A stretch of DNA of 64,000 nt, from assembly GCA_902627595.1 (NCBI GenBank), contig CACOJO010000001.1:124001-188000 (forward strand), given 5' to 3'. The position numbers were made by a program, and so were the translations under genes. Under the pieces are notes generated by a model. That model was not told where the DNA came from, ran no database searches, and saw nothing but the letters and a program-made list of their open reading frames with translations. Below, piece by piece: positions 32,013 through 42,100 of this stretch; within the stretch, counting starts at the first letter, position 1, and every line of letters begins with the position of its first letter. The DNA is from an uncultured SAR86 cluster bacterium (lineage in GTDB: Bacteria; Pseudomonadota; Gammaproteobacteria; Magnimaribacterales; AG-339-G14).

Positions 32013-33161
32013 TTAATGATTGTGGAACATTTCCTTTATAACTTCAGCTTGTTCTTCTGCTTGAGTTTCAATCTCGTCAGAAGACTCTAAAGGTTTGGAA
32101 ATTTCAGCCCAATCAATTTCAAAATCGCTCGGTGCGACTTCATATTCTAATAAACCAAGCTCATCATACAAAGGACGAACAGACTCGGTTAAAAGACCAA
32201 TCTTTTTTAAATTAGGCATAACTCTATTGAACAGGAGTCCCCTAAAGTCATCGTTAACACCTGATTTGAGAATAGCTTCTCTAGCTTCTTGTTCAGAATA
32301 TCCAAAGAATTTTTTACCTAACTCATAATTTTGAATTCTATCTCTCATGATTACACACGCCTCGTATGCAAATCTAGCTCGATCTTCAATTTCATCTTTA
32401 GATAATGTCTTATTGAAATCTTCTAAGTAATTAATTCCAAACGTAACATGTCTTGCTTCATCTCGAATAACATAATGAGTTAGATCTCTTAATAAAGGAC
32501 AACTTGTACTCATTTTTGTTGATTGAAAAGCTGCAAGCGCAAGGCCTTCAATGATTATTTGCATTGCTATAAATTTTAAATCCCATCTAGGGTCAGTAAG
32601 GCCTTTATCTAAGAGAGCTTTTAAACTTGGTGATATAGGATAGGACATACCCATCACATCTTGTAAGTACCTATTAAATACTTCTACATGTCTTGCTTCA
32701 TCAAAGCATTGAGAAGCCGCATAAAGCTTTGCTTGATAGGTTGGAGCACAAGAAACCAATTGAGAAGCAACAAGGAGAGCCCCTTGCTCGCCATGTAAAA
32801 ATTGACTTAGTCCCCAAGCAGACGCATGCCAGCTTACTTCTCTTTTTTCTTCATCAGACATATCATTATATTCAGGATATACGTTACCTAAGTCATCGAA
32901 TTCTGGTTTTACAGGAAGATCCCCTCGTTTTATGTGATTTGACCAGTCTAGATCAATTGATCCATTCCAATTGAGTTCCTTTCCTAATTCATACAATCTC
33001 TTAATTCTATTATCAGCTACTGTATAGTCCCAATTATATGATCCTGTTAGCGGCGTATTGAAAATTTCTCTTACATCCTCAACATGCTCTGAGGTCATAC
33101 GATCTTCAATATCATCAAATTCCTGAAATCCAGGAGGTCCATCTACGTTTGTAATTTTCAT
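32013..33161 (-). CDS. Ferritin-like diiron carboxylate protein
   Basis: A 382-residue helical protein with the complete diiron signature of four-helix-bundle oxygenases and ribonucleotide reductase R2-like proteins. The ligands are Glu125, Glu155-x2-His158 (DEARH), Glu205 and Glu235-x2-His238 (DEARH). I do not recognise a specific enzyme; it is not R2 itself, since no radical tyrosine context or partner nrdA is visible. An oxidase, hydroxylase or aldehyde-type oxygenase activity is possible. The C-terminus is acidic and ends in HNH. It is 37 bp downstream of cobT on the same strand, so cobS-cobT-diiron protein looks like one transcription unit. Confidence 0.82.
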   Translation of the reverse strand: MKITNVDGPPGFQEFDDIEDRMTSEHVEDVREIFNTPLTGSYNWDYTVADNRIKRLYELGKELNWNGSIDLDWSNHIKRGDLPVKPEFDDLGNVYPEYNDMSDEEKREVSWHASAWGLSQFLHGEQGALLVASQLVSCAPTYQAKLYAASQCFDEARHVEVFNRYLQDVMGMSYPISPSLKALLDKGLTDPRWDLKFIAMQIIIEGLALAAFQSTKMSTSCPLLRDLTHYVIRDEARHVTFGINYLEDFNKTLSKDEIEDRARFAYEACVIMRDRIQNYELGKKFFGYSEQEAREAILKSGVNDDFRGLLFNRVMPNLKKIGLLTESVRPLYDELGLLEYEVAPSDFEIDWAEISKPLESSDEIETQAEEQAEVIKEMFHNH

Positions 33162-33198
33162 AAGTAAATTATAAGCGTCTTTTTCTTAAATCTAAACC

Positions 33199-34950
33199 CT
33201 ATTTCTCTTTAAATAAGTCGGTTAGTTGTTCTAACATAACATTTCCCAATTCCTCAGCTCTATGGATGGTCACAGCTTTTTTGTAATATTTTGTAACATC
33301 ATGACCTATTCCAATTGCAATTAATTCAAGTTCCGTTCTGTTTTCAATTTCTGAGATGACTTGTTTCAGATGATTATCAAGGTAACTAGTTGAGTTGGTT
33401 GACAGGGTACTGTCATCTACTGGAGCTCCATCTGAAATAACCATAAGAATTTTTCTTTGTTCCGGTCTTTTCATTAGTCTTGAAGAGGCCCATAGCAAAG
33501 CTTCGCCGTCGACATTTTCTTTTAACAAACCTTCTCTGAGCATTAAGCCAAGATTTTTCTTTGCTCTTCTCCACGCAAGATCTGCTGGTTTAAAAATAAT
33601 ATGTCTCAAATCATTTAACCTTCCTGGCGAGCTAGGCTTTCCGCACTCAACCCATAGTTTTCTGCTATCCCCGCCTTTCCAATGTTTTGTAGTGAAACCT
33701 AAAATTTCAGTTTTTATATTGCATTTGTCTAAGGTTGATCCAATTATATCTGCAGAAATGGCTGCTGTTGTCATCGATCGTCCTCTCATTGACCCTGAAC
33801 TATCTACTAACATGGTTAAGACAGTATCCTTAAAAGAAGTTTCTTTCTCAGTTTTAAAGCTTAGTGGAGTCAATGGATCAGTAATGATTTTATGTAACTT
33901 AGAGGAGTCTAAAATACCTTCCTCTTTATCAAATTCCCAAGACCGTCCTTGTTGAGCTAATAATAATCTTTGCAATCTGTTTGCCAATTTTGCTATGACG
34001 GATTTTGAAGGATCTATCAATTGATCCAGTCTATCCCTTAACCTTTTTAGTTCCTCTAGAGAACATAAGCTATCTGCATCAACTATTTCATCAAAATCTC
34101 TGCAAAAAACTTTGTATTCTTGATTTTGATTTAATGCAATCAACTCTTCTAACTTAGATCTATTTTCTACCCAATCATCGGTGTCTTCTACATCTCCATC
34201 CTCGATTTCAAAGTCTTCAATTTCTGTCTCACTTTCATTATCTGTTTCAGAAGCATCATTGTCGGGCTGTTCTTCTTGTTCTTGATCTGAAGAGCTGTCG
34301 TCTTCATCGTTATCATTATTTTCTTCTGTCTCCGACTTCGGCTCTTCTTGCTCTGGATGTTCAAATTCAAAACCTAATTTTTTAAATAATGAAATTAAAT
34401 ATTCATTAAACTTTTCTTTATCATTGATATATTTATTTGCAAGCTTTAAATCAGCATTTACTTCAGAAAGGTTCTGACTCCAAGGTTTTAAAAAAACTTC
34501 TTCCAATTTATTATTTTTTTGATTTAAGAGAGTATTTTTTAAACTTATCTCTACAGCAAGTTTTAAAGCATCTTGTTTGTTCTCTATCGTTTGCTGAGAT
34601 AAATTTTTTAAGAATAAAGTTCTCAGATTTTGCTTTATTCCTAAAAAGTCTCGCGAACCAAGTATTTCTGACCTAACTACTTCAAAATCTCTTAGGAGAA
34701 AATCCAATTCAGATATACCAGTACTTTTTAAAGGTTTTTCTAATAATTTATATTTTTGGAGAAGAGCTTGTTTGTCAGCATCTCCTCTAGAAAGTTGAAT
34801 GGACTCGATGTTCTCTTGATGATTATGTCCAGGTTCAGCAATTTGTGGCAGATAATTAACGTCTAGTTGAAGGTCTTTATCTTTAGATATTGCTCGACTA
34901 GAAGCGTTGATCACATCTTTGATGTTTTGTTCTGGAGATTTTTGACTCAA
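33199..34950 (-). CDS. cobT: CobT-type VWA subunit of cobaltochelatase-like complex
   Basis: Orthologue-level match to CobT, the VWA partner of the CobS AAA+ ATPase in aerobic cobaltochelatase (CobNST). Residues 1-195 are the CobT N-terminal region and ~198-260 a highly acidic linker rich in Glu, Asp and Ser. The VWA domain carries the MIDAS motif DSSGS (383-387), and [33 protein letters not shown] and IGHDVTKYY are all CobT hallmarks. Translation starts at TTG (34948-34950) overlapping the cobS stop (TTGA). No cobN or other cobalamin gene is in the window, so the client may not be cobalt insertion. Confidence 0.9.
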   Translation of the reverse strand: MSQKSPEQNIKDVINASSRAISKDKDLQLDVNYLPQIAEPGHNHQENIESIQLSRGDADKQALLQKYKLLEKPLKSTGISELDFLLRDFEVVRSEILGSRDFLGIKQNLRTLFLKNLSQQTIENKQDALKLAVEISLKNTLLNQKNNKLEEVFLKPWSQNLSEVNADLKLANKYINDKEKFNEYLISLFKKLGFEFEHPEQEEPKSETEENNDNDEDDSSSDQEQEEQPDNDASETDNESETEIEDFEIEDGDVEDTDDWVENRSKLEELIALNQNQEYKVFCRDFDEIVDADSLCSLEELKRLRDRLDQLIDPSKSVIAKLANRLQRLLLAQQGRSWEFDKEEGILDSSKLHKIITDPLTPLSFKTEKETSFKDTVLTMLVDSSGSMRGRSMTTAAISADIIGSTLDKCNIKTEILGFTTKHWKGGDSRKLWVECGKPSSPGRLNDLRHIIFKPADLAWRRAKKNLGLMLREGLLKENVDGEALLWASSRLMKRPEQRKILMVISDGAPVDDSTLSTNSTSYLDNHLKQVISEIENRTELELIAIGIGHDVTKYYKKAVTIHRAEELGNVMLEQLTDLFKEK

Positions 34951-35933
34951 GCTTTATCTACTAAATTTATAATGGAGTCACTTGTTTCAGAGTCGAAACA
35001 TCTTTGGAAGTATTCTGCAATTATTGATTTTTCCGTTTCGTCGCATTTATTTAAAAAGCTTAATTCAAAAGAGTTTCCAATATCATTAAAAATTGAATAA
35101 TTTTCAGCCCAACTTATTACTGTTCTAGGGGACATTAAATTTGAAATGTCACCATTTTTGAAACCCTCTCTTGTAAGATTTGCAAGAGAAATCATTGCTT
35201 TTACCATGGATTGACCTTTTTTATTATTTAAATCTTTAACTTTTGAAAGAATAACTTTAAGCTCTAAGTCTTCAGTAAGATAATTTAGAGGAGAAACGAT
35301 ATGCCATCTATCCATTTGTCCTTGATTAATTTGTTGGGTTCCATGATATAAACCAGTACTGTCGCCTAATCCTACGGTATTTGCTGTTGCAAAAAGTCTA
35401 AAGTAAGGATGCGGTGTCAAAACCCTATTTTGATCTAATAAAGTTAATTTACCCTCTACCTCTAATACTCTCTGTATGACAAACATTACATCGGGTCTTC
35501 CAGCGTCATATTCATCAAATACTAGGGCTACAGGATTTTGGATAGCCCAAGGCAATATACCTTCTTGAAACTTTGTTATTTGCTTACTATCTTCGATGGC
35601 AATAACATCTTTACCTAACAAATCAATTCTGCTGATGTGACTATCTAAATTGATTCTTATACATGGCCAATTCAATCTAGCCGCAACTTGTTCAATATGT
35701 GTCGATTTTCCTGAGCCATGAAGTCCCTGTACCATAACTCTTCTGTTATTTTGAAAGCCCGCTAGAATTGATAGAGTGGTGGCTTTATCAAAACAATAGT
35801 CTGAGTCTAATTTAGGAACATATTCATTGTTTGTTGAAAAGGATTTTACTTTTAAATCAGAGTCAATTTCGAAGGTATCCTTAACCTTAACATCGGCATC
35901 AGGTTCTTGAATTGAAAAATTATCTAGATTCAT
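34947..35933 (-). CDS. cobS: CobS-type AAA+ ATPase of cobaltochelatase-like complex
   Basis: MoxR-related AAA+ ATPase that works with CobT. Walker A is GLHGSGKST (70-78) and Walker B VFDEYD (Asp140, Glu141). [24 protein letters not shown] and [14 protein letters not shown] are diagnostic of CobS. The 328 residues are normal for CobS. It heads the minus-strand unit cobS-cobT-diiron protein, probably extending to coaW, and is divergent from cysE with 115 bp between. Similar AAA+/VWA pairs (CbbQO, NorQD) activate metalloenzymes, which may be relevant here. Confidence 0.92.
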   Translation of the reverse strand: MNLDNFSIQEPDADVKVKDTFEIDSDLKVKSFSTNNEYVPKLDSDYCFDKATTLSILAGFQNNRRVMVQGLHGSGKSTHIEQVAARLNWPCIRINLDSHISRIDLLGKDVIAIEDSKQITKFQEGILPWAIQNPVALVFDEYDAGRPDVMFVIQRVLEVEGKLTLLDQNRVLTPHPYFRLFATANTVGLGDSTGLYHGTQQINQGQMDRWHIVSPLNYLTEDLELKVILSKVKDLNNKKGQSMVKAMISLANLTREGFKNGDISNLMSPRTVISWAENYSIFNDIGNSFELSFLNKCDETEKSIIAEYFQRCFDSETSDSIINLVDKA

Positions 35934-36048
35934 ATTTTTATTGGTTTCTAAAGTGAAATGTAATTATCCTTTTTTAAAAAAAAACAGCAAGAAAATATAT
36001 AAATTTGGCTTAACTTGCCTTAGACTTGCGTCTTAATTTTTTTATCTT

Positions 36049-36831
36049 ATGACTATTGTAGAAGATATTTGGAATGATATTCTTTCAGAAAGTGAAAATA
36101 AAATTTCCTTAGAACCAGAATCAAAAAGTCTTTTTCAAAAGAGGATTTTATCTCACGATGGCTTAGACGGTTCTTTGTCGGCAAAACTTGCCGATGATTT
36201 GTCTACAAAAGAATATTCCTCAGAGATTTTAGAAAAAAAATTTAATGAGGTTTTTTCTAAACCAGATTTTCTAGAAAAAGCCGTCATTGACTTAAAAGCA
36301 GTAAAGGAAAGAGATCCTGCATCTAGTGGATTTGTATTTACATTGCTATTCTCAAAAGGTTTCGCAGCTCTTCAAGCACATCGGGTTGCAAATTTTTTTA
36401 TAAAGTCTAGACAAGAAGTTTTCGCTTTTTTTATTCAAAGTAGAAGTTCTGCTATCTATGAAGTCGATATTCACCCAAAAGCAGAGATAGGTCACGGAGT
36501 CATGTTAGATCATGCAACGGGTATTGTTATAGGAGAGACTTCTGTAATTGAGGATGATGTATCAATTTTTCAAGGAGTTACTCTTGGCGGTACAGGAAAA
36601 GAGACTGGAGACAGACATCCAAAAGTTCGTGAAGGAGTCCTAATTAGTTCTGGAGCTCAAATTTTAGGAAATGTAGAAATTGGAAAAGGAGCTAAAGTTG
36701 CTGCAGGAAGTGTGGTTCTCTCAGATGTTGAGCCAAATACGACTGTTGCAGGAGTCCCGGCTATTGTTGTTGGCAAACCATCATCTGAGAAACCAGCAAC
36801 GGATGTTGATCATACAATTGAAGAGGCTTAA
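36049..36831 (+). CDS. cysE: Serine O-acetyltransferase
   Basis: Makes O-acetylserine for cysteine synthesis. The N-terminal helical region is followed by a left-handed beta-helix of hexapeptide repeats from ~145. DIHPKAEIGHGVMLDHATG contains the catalytic Asp/His pair, and GGTGKETGDRHPK is the acetyl-CoA/serine loop. The 260 residues match CysE. Upstream, 36025-36043 has a tiny dyad followed by seven T's (a weak attenuator candidate). It is 3 bp before tesB. Confidence 0.95.
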   Translation: MTIVEDIWNDILSESENKISLEPESKSLFQKRILSHDGLDGSLSAKLADDLSTKEYSSEILEKKFNEVFSKPDFLEKAVIDLKAVKERDPASSGFVFTLLFSKGFAALQAHRVANFFIKSRQEVFAFFIQSRSSAIYEVDIHPKAEIGHGVMLDHATGIVIGETSVIEDDVSIFQGVTLGGTGKETGDRHPKVREGVLISSGAQILGNVEIGKGAKVAAGSVVLSDVEPNTTVAGVPAIVVGKPSSEKPATDVDHTIEEA

Positions 36832-36834
36832 ATA

Positions 36835-37722
36835 ATGTCAACCCAAAAAAGTTTAGATGATCTTGTTGAAACCTTAAATTTAGAAAGGCTTGAGGAAAAT
36901 TTATATAGAGGAGAATGTGAAAAAACTGCTTGGGGAAGAGTGTTTGGAGGTCAGGTTTTAGGTCAGTCTCTGAGTGCGGCTTACAACACCATTGAGGAAA
37001 AAAGATATGCTCATTCTTTTCACGCATATTTTTTGAGACCCGGCAGAATAGACATGCCTATTGTCTATAACGTCGTTAGAATTCGAGATGGTGGAAGTTT
37101 TACAACTAGAACCGTTGATGCAATTCAAAACGGAGAGGTAATATTTAATATGATTGTTTCTTTTCAGATTGATGAAGGAGGTTTTGAACATCAATTTGAT
37201 ATGCCCGATGTACCAGGACCAAATGATTTGCAAAGTGAAAGAGAGCTAAGAGAGTCAATGATTGAAGAAATACCAAAAGAGTTCAGAGATGGGTTTCTTA
37301 GAGAAAAAGCTGTTGAGTTAAGAACTGTAGAACAATATAGTCCTTTAAATTCAGAAAAAAAACCTCCCTATAAACATACTTGGATGAAAGCTAATGGCAA
37401 GTTACCTGATGACATTTTGGTGCATCAAAATATTTTAGCCTACGCTTCAGATTTCGGTCTTTTGAGTACCGCTCAACTTCCTCATGGTATTAGCTGGGGA
37501 GGCATGAATAGAAGAGTTATGTCAGCGAGCATTGATCATGCTATGTGGTTTCATAGACCTTTTAGAGCAGATGAATGGCTCTTATATGTTACAGATAGTC
37601 CAAGTGCTAGTAATGCAAAGGGCTTTAACAGAGGGACAGTTTATACAGAAGATGGAAAGTTGGTAGCCTCAGCCATTCAAGAAGGACTGATGAGGCAAAT
37701 CAAATCTAATAAAGAAAAATAG
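36835..37722 (+). CDS. tesB: Acyl-CoA thioesterase II
   Basis: Double hot-dog thioesterase hydrolysing medium and long acyl-CoAs. The N-terminal hot-dog has GRVFGGQVLGQSL, HSFHAYFLRPG and GGSFTTRTVDAIQ. The C-terminal one has LLSTAQLPHGISWGGMN and SIDHAMWFHRPF with the active-site Asp. The 295 residues are typical. It likely shares a transcript with cysE. It ends 3 bp from convergent gltD. Confidence 0.94.
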   Translation: MSTQKSLDDLVETLNLERLEENLYRGECEKTAWGRVFGGQVLGQSLSAAYNTIEEKRYAHSFHAYFLRPGRIDMPIVYNVVRIRDGGSFTTRTVDAIQNGEVIFNMIVSFQIDEGGFEHQFDMPDVPGPNDLQSERELRESMIEEIPKEFRDGFLREKAVELRTVEQYSPLNSEKKPPYKHTWMKANGKLPDDILVHQNILAYASDFGLLSTAQLPHGISWGGMNRRVMSASIDHAMWFHRPFRADEWLLYVTDSPSASNAKGFNRGTVYTEDGKLVASAIQEGLMRQIKSNKEK

Positions 37723-37725
37723 TTT

Positions 37726-39177
37726 TTAGACAAGAGTAGTTTTACCCATAATCTTTCTATCGATTTCTCGTGCTGCCGCTCGTCCTTCGTTGATAGCCCA
37801 CACGACCAAAGATTGGCCTCTGCGACAATCACCAGCTGCAAAAACTTTAGGATGAGAAGTTTGGTGGATATTATGTTCTGCCTTGAAGTTAGACCTTTCA
37901 TCTAATTCCAGCTTTAATTTTTTATTAAGATAGTCTTCAGGTCCAAGAAAACCCATAGCCAAAAAGATTAAGTCAGCTTTCCAAGTTTGCTCAGTTCCTT
38001 TGATTTCTTTGAAATCTTTATCAACTTTTACAGTTTTGATCCCGATAAGCTTTCCATTTTTGTCTCTCAAAAACTCTTTTCCGGAAACAGAATATTCTCT
38101 GGGATCTTTACCGAATACTTCTCTGGATTCTTCGTGGCCATAATCAATTTTGTAAACTCTGGGAAAGATAGGCCATGGATTACTTTTCAATCTTTCTTTT
38201 GGAAGTTCAGGAAGTATTTCAAAGTTAGTAAGACTTTTGCAGCCATGTCTTAAAGATGTGCCTAAGCAGTCGTTACCAGTATCTCCACCACCAATAACAA
38301 TTACATCTTTGTCTTTAGCATTAATAAAACTATCGTCTTTCAAATCGCTATCCAAAAGACTTTTTGTATTTTGACCTAAAAACTCCATAGCAAAATAAAC
38401 ACCCTCACCATCTCTATTCTTTATAGGCAGATCCCTTGGCTTGGTTGCTCCTGTAGTAAGTAAAACAATATCGTTTTCTTTGATGAGTTTTTCCATCGAC
38501 ACAGAGTTTTTTCCTTTGCCACCAACGTCGCAATTGGTGTGGAACTTTATTCCTTCTTCTTCCATGATGTCCACTCGCATATCAATAATGGACTTATCAA
38601 GCTTCATGTTGGGTATTCCATACATCATGAGACCACCAATTCTATCTGCTCTTTCATAAACGTTTATGGAGTGACCAACGCTATTAAGTTGTTGTGCGGC
38701 TGATAGGCCTGCGGGACCTGAACCAACGATGGCTATCTTTTTATTGGTTCTTTTATTAGGAATAACTGGTTTTATCCAGCCTGATTCTATCCCTTTGTCA
38801 GCAATTGCAAATTCTAGATTTTTAATGGTAACTGGAGTTTCTGTAATACCTAAAACACAAGCACCCTCACATACTGCCGGACAAACTCTACCAGTAACTT
38901 CTGGAAAGTTATTGGTTTTTAAGAGTCTTGCAAAAGCTTCTTCCCACTTTTCGTTATAAACCAAATCGTTCCATTCTGGAATCAAGTTGTAAACAGGGCA
39001 ACCTTCGCCAGACTGGCAAAACGGAACTCCACAGTTCATACATCTCGAAGCTTGAGTGTTTAACAATGATTCATCGTGATCGGTATAAATTTCTTTGAAA
39101 TCCAATACTCTTTTCTTGGGACTACGATAAGGCTCAACCTCTCTATTGAATTCTTTAAAGCCTGTTACTTTACCCAT
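37726..39177 (-). CDS. gltD: Glutamate synthase (NADPH) small subunit
   Basis: FAD-containing beta subunit that passes electrons from NADPH to GltB. The N-terminal cysteine cluster (Cys46, 49, 54, 60, then CPAVCEGAC) ligates 4Fe-4S centres. Two dinucleotide folds follow, [10 protein letters not shown] near 152 and GGGDTGNDC near 297. The 483 residues are normal. Its ATG shares one base with the gltB TAA, so translation is coupled. Confidence 0.96.
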   Translation of the reverse strand: MGKVTGFKEFNREVEPYRSPKKRVLDFKEIYTDHDESLLNTQASRCMNCGVPFCQSGEGCPVYNLIPEWNDLVYNEKWEEAFARLLKTNNFPEVTGRVCPAVCEGACVLGITETPVTIKNLEFAIADKGIESGWIKPVIPNKRTNKKIAIVGSGPAGLSAAQQLNSVGHSINVYERADRIGGLMMYGIPNMKLDKSIIDMRVDIMEEEGIKFHTNCDVGGKGKNSVSMEKLIKENDIVLLTTGATKPRDLPIKNRDGEGVYFAMEFLGQNTKSLLDSDLKDDSFINAKDKDVIVIGGGDTGNDCLGTSLRHGCKSLTNFEILPELPKERLKSNPWPIFPRVYKIDYGHEESREVFGKDPREYSVSGKEFLRDKNGKLIGIKTVKVDKDFKEIKGTEQTWKADLIFLAMGFLGPEDYLNKKLKLELDERSNFKAEHNIHQTSHPKVFAAGDCRRGQSLVVWAINEGRAAAREIDRKIMGKTTLV

Positions 39178-42100
39178 TAGCTTACTTTTAATTTTTGGTT
39201 ATTTGTTTCCATCAATACTCTTTTGAAGTCTATTGGCATAACTTTTCTAAAGTTGGCCAATTCCAAGTTCCAATTAGACAAAATCTTCTTGGCAACATCT
39301 GACTTAGTATATCTGTGGTGTTTTGTAATGAGGGTTTTTAATTCTTCTTTGTCTTCGTTTATAACAAGTTTTTCTAAATCGAAAGTACTCATGTTGCAAT
39401 TCTTTTTAAAATTATTTTTTGGATCATAAACGTAAGCAATACCGCCGCTCATTCCAGCACCAAAATTTCTACCAGTTGGACCTAAGATTACTGCTCTTCC
39501 ACCAGTCATATACTCACAGCCATGATCGCCAATCCCTTCAACAACCACTTTTGCGCCACTATTTCTTACACAGAATCTTTCTGCAGCTATTCCTCTAAAA
39601 TAGGCTTCGCCATCGGTTGCCCCGTAGAGCGCAACGTTACCTAAAATTATGTTTTCATTTGGAGTGAAACGACTATCAGCTGGAGGATAGATGATTAATT
39701 TACCTCCTGAGAGACCTTTACCTACATAATCATTTGCATCTCCTTCTAAAGAAAGAGTCATGCCTTTGGTTGCCCAAGCTCCAAAGCTTTGTCCAGCAGA
39801 ACCGGTGAGATTAAATCTTAAGGTATCATTGGGTAGGCCAGCAGCCCCCCATGATTTGGCTACCTCGTTGGAAATAATTGTGCCAAATACGCGATTGGTA
39901 TTTCCAATTTTAGAGTTAATAACAATTCTTTTTTTTGTTTTGATGTGATTCTTGATTTTTTTTAGTAGTTTCATATCAAGAGATTTTTCTAAATTATGAT
40001 TTTGCTTTTGAGTATTGAAGACCTCAGTATCTTTGTAAATTATTTCGGCTGGAGAGAGAATTTTTGAAAGATCCAATCCATCCCTTTTCCAGTGATCTAT
40101 AGCTTTATCCATTTCAAGAAGATCAACTCTACCAATCAAATCATCTAGTTTGGTTACTCCAAGATTTGCCATGATCATTCTTAATTCTTTTGCCACCATG
40201 AAGAGGTAATTTACGACATTTTCTGGACTACCTTTAAATTTTTTCCTTAGTTCTTTATCTTGGGTAGCAATTCCAACTGGGCAGGTATTTAGATGACACT
40301 TTCTCATCATAATGCATCCTAAAGTTACAAGTGGAGCAGTAGAAAAGCCAAATTCTTCAGCGCCTAATATAGCTGCTATAGCAACATCTCGGCCGGTTTT
40401 AAGCTGACCATCGGTTTGCAGAACAACTCTTGATCTTAAGTTATTCATGACCAGAGTTTGATGAGTTTCCGCGATTCCCAGCTCCCAAGGAAGGCCAGCA
40501 TGTTTGATGGAAGTTAGAGGTGACGCACCTGTGCCACCGTCATGTCCAGCTATCACTAGATGATCTGTTTTTGCTTTCACAACTCCAGCGGCAATAGTAC
40601 CTACACCAATTTCAGAAACGAGTTTTACGCTAATTCTTGAGCTTCTGTTAGCATTTTTCAAGTCGTGAATTAATTGAGCAATGTCTTCTATTGAATATAT
40701 ATCGTGATGAGGAGGAGGGCTAATTAATCCAACTCCAGGTGTCGAATGTCTAATTTTTGCAATGTATTTATCAACCTTTGTACCAGGAAGCTCTCCACCT
40801 TCTCCAGGCTTTGCACCTTGAGCTATTTTGATTTGCAATTCGTCGGCATTTGTCAAATACCACATGGTGACACCAAACCTGCCAGAGGCTACTTGTTTGA
40901 TTGCGGATCTTTTGGAATTACCATCTTCAAGAGGTTTAAATCTGATTGGATCTTCTCCACCTTCTCCTGTATTAGATTTTCCACCCAATTTATTCATGGC
41001 AAGAGCAAGAGACTCGTGAGCTTCGGTTGAAATTGATCCGAGTGACATCGCTCCTGTCGCAAATCTTTTTACAATCTCTTTTTCTGGTTCTACTTTATCT
41101 AAAGGTAAAGGATTTTTAGAAAATTTAAACTTCATTAAGCCTCTCAAAGTACTATTTTTTGTAGTTTCTTCATTGGCATGATTTGAGAAGTTCCAGTATG
41201 CAGATTCATCATTATTTCTTGCTGCAATTTGAAGGGCTGAAATAGACTTGGGATCCCACATATGAGAATCACCCCCGTTCCTCCAGTGAAAATCACCAGG
41301 ATTTGGCAAAGAAGTAACATTGTTTTCTAGGCTTTCAGGAAAACCCATCAGATGACGTCTTTCCATTTCTTCGGACAAAATGTCGAAGGTAACACCCTGA
41401 ACTCTACTTGGAGTACCTGGGAAAGACTTTTCAATAATTTCATCTGAAAGTCCTACAGCCTCAAAAATTTGTGCTCCCTTGTAGGATTGTAAGGTTGAAA
41501 TCCCCATTTTTGCCATGACCTTTAACATTCCTTTGGCCACTCCTTTTTTGTAAGCCTTAACAAGATCAGAAGAATTATTTAGATTTTTATCTTCTAGAGC
41601 CCCATCTTCTAAAGATTTTTCTAGAACTGCAAAGGCCAGATAAGGATTTATTGCGTCAGCACCATAACCTATTAATAAACAATGATGATGTACTTCCCTA
41701 GCTTCACCGGATTCTAAAACAATGCCTATTTGAGTTCTTTTCTCTTTTTTAACTAAAAAATTATGAACTGTTGAACAGGCAAGAAGGGTACTTAAAGCCA
41801 ATTTATCTGAAGTAATGTTTTTATCAGACAGAATAATAAATGAGTATCCTTCGTCGATCGCCTTTGAGGATTCTTTGCAAATTGAATCTAAAGCTTTTGT
41901 AAGTCCTTTTTTCCCCAAACCTTTTTTGTAAGTTATATCTATGGTTTTTGATTTGTATCCTTTAGTTTTTATAGACCTTATTTTTTCTAGTTCTTGATTT
42001 GAAAGAATAGGATGCTCTAGTCTTAATCTTTTGACATTATTTTCATCAGTAGAGAGAAGGTTGCCTTCAGGACCTACCAAGCATTCCAAAGACATGATGA

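Noticed and set aside
34198..34350. Repetitive-looking DNA in cobT that might be a tandem array
   Set aside because: It encodes the acidic linker typical of CobT; the repetition is codon-level low complexity without regular spacing.
36025..36043. AGAC-TTGC-GTCT dyad followed by seven T's before cysE as an attenuator
   Set aside because: The stem is only 4 bp (6 with a bulge), too weak to call a terminator or attenuator.
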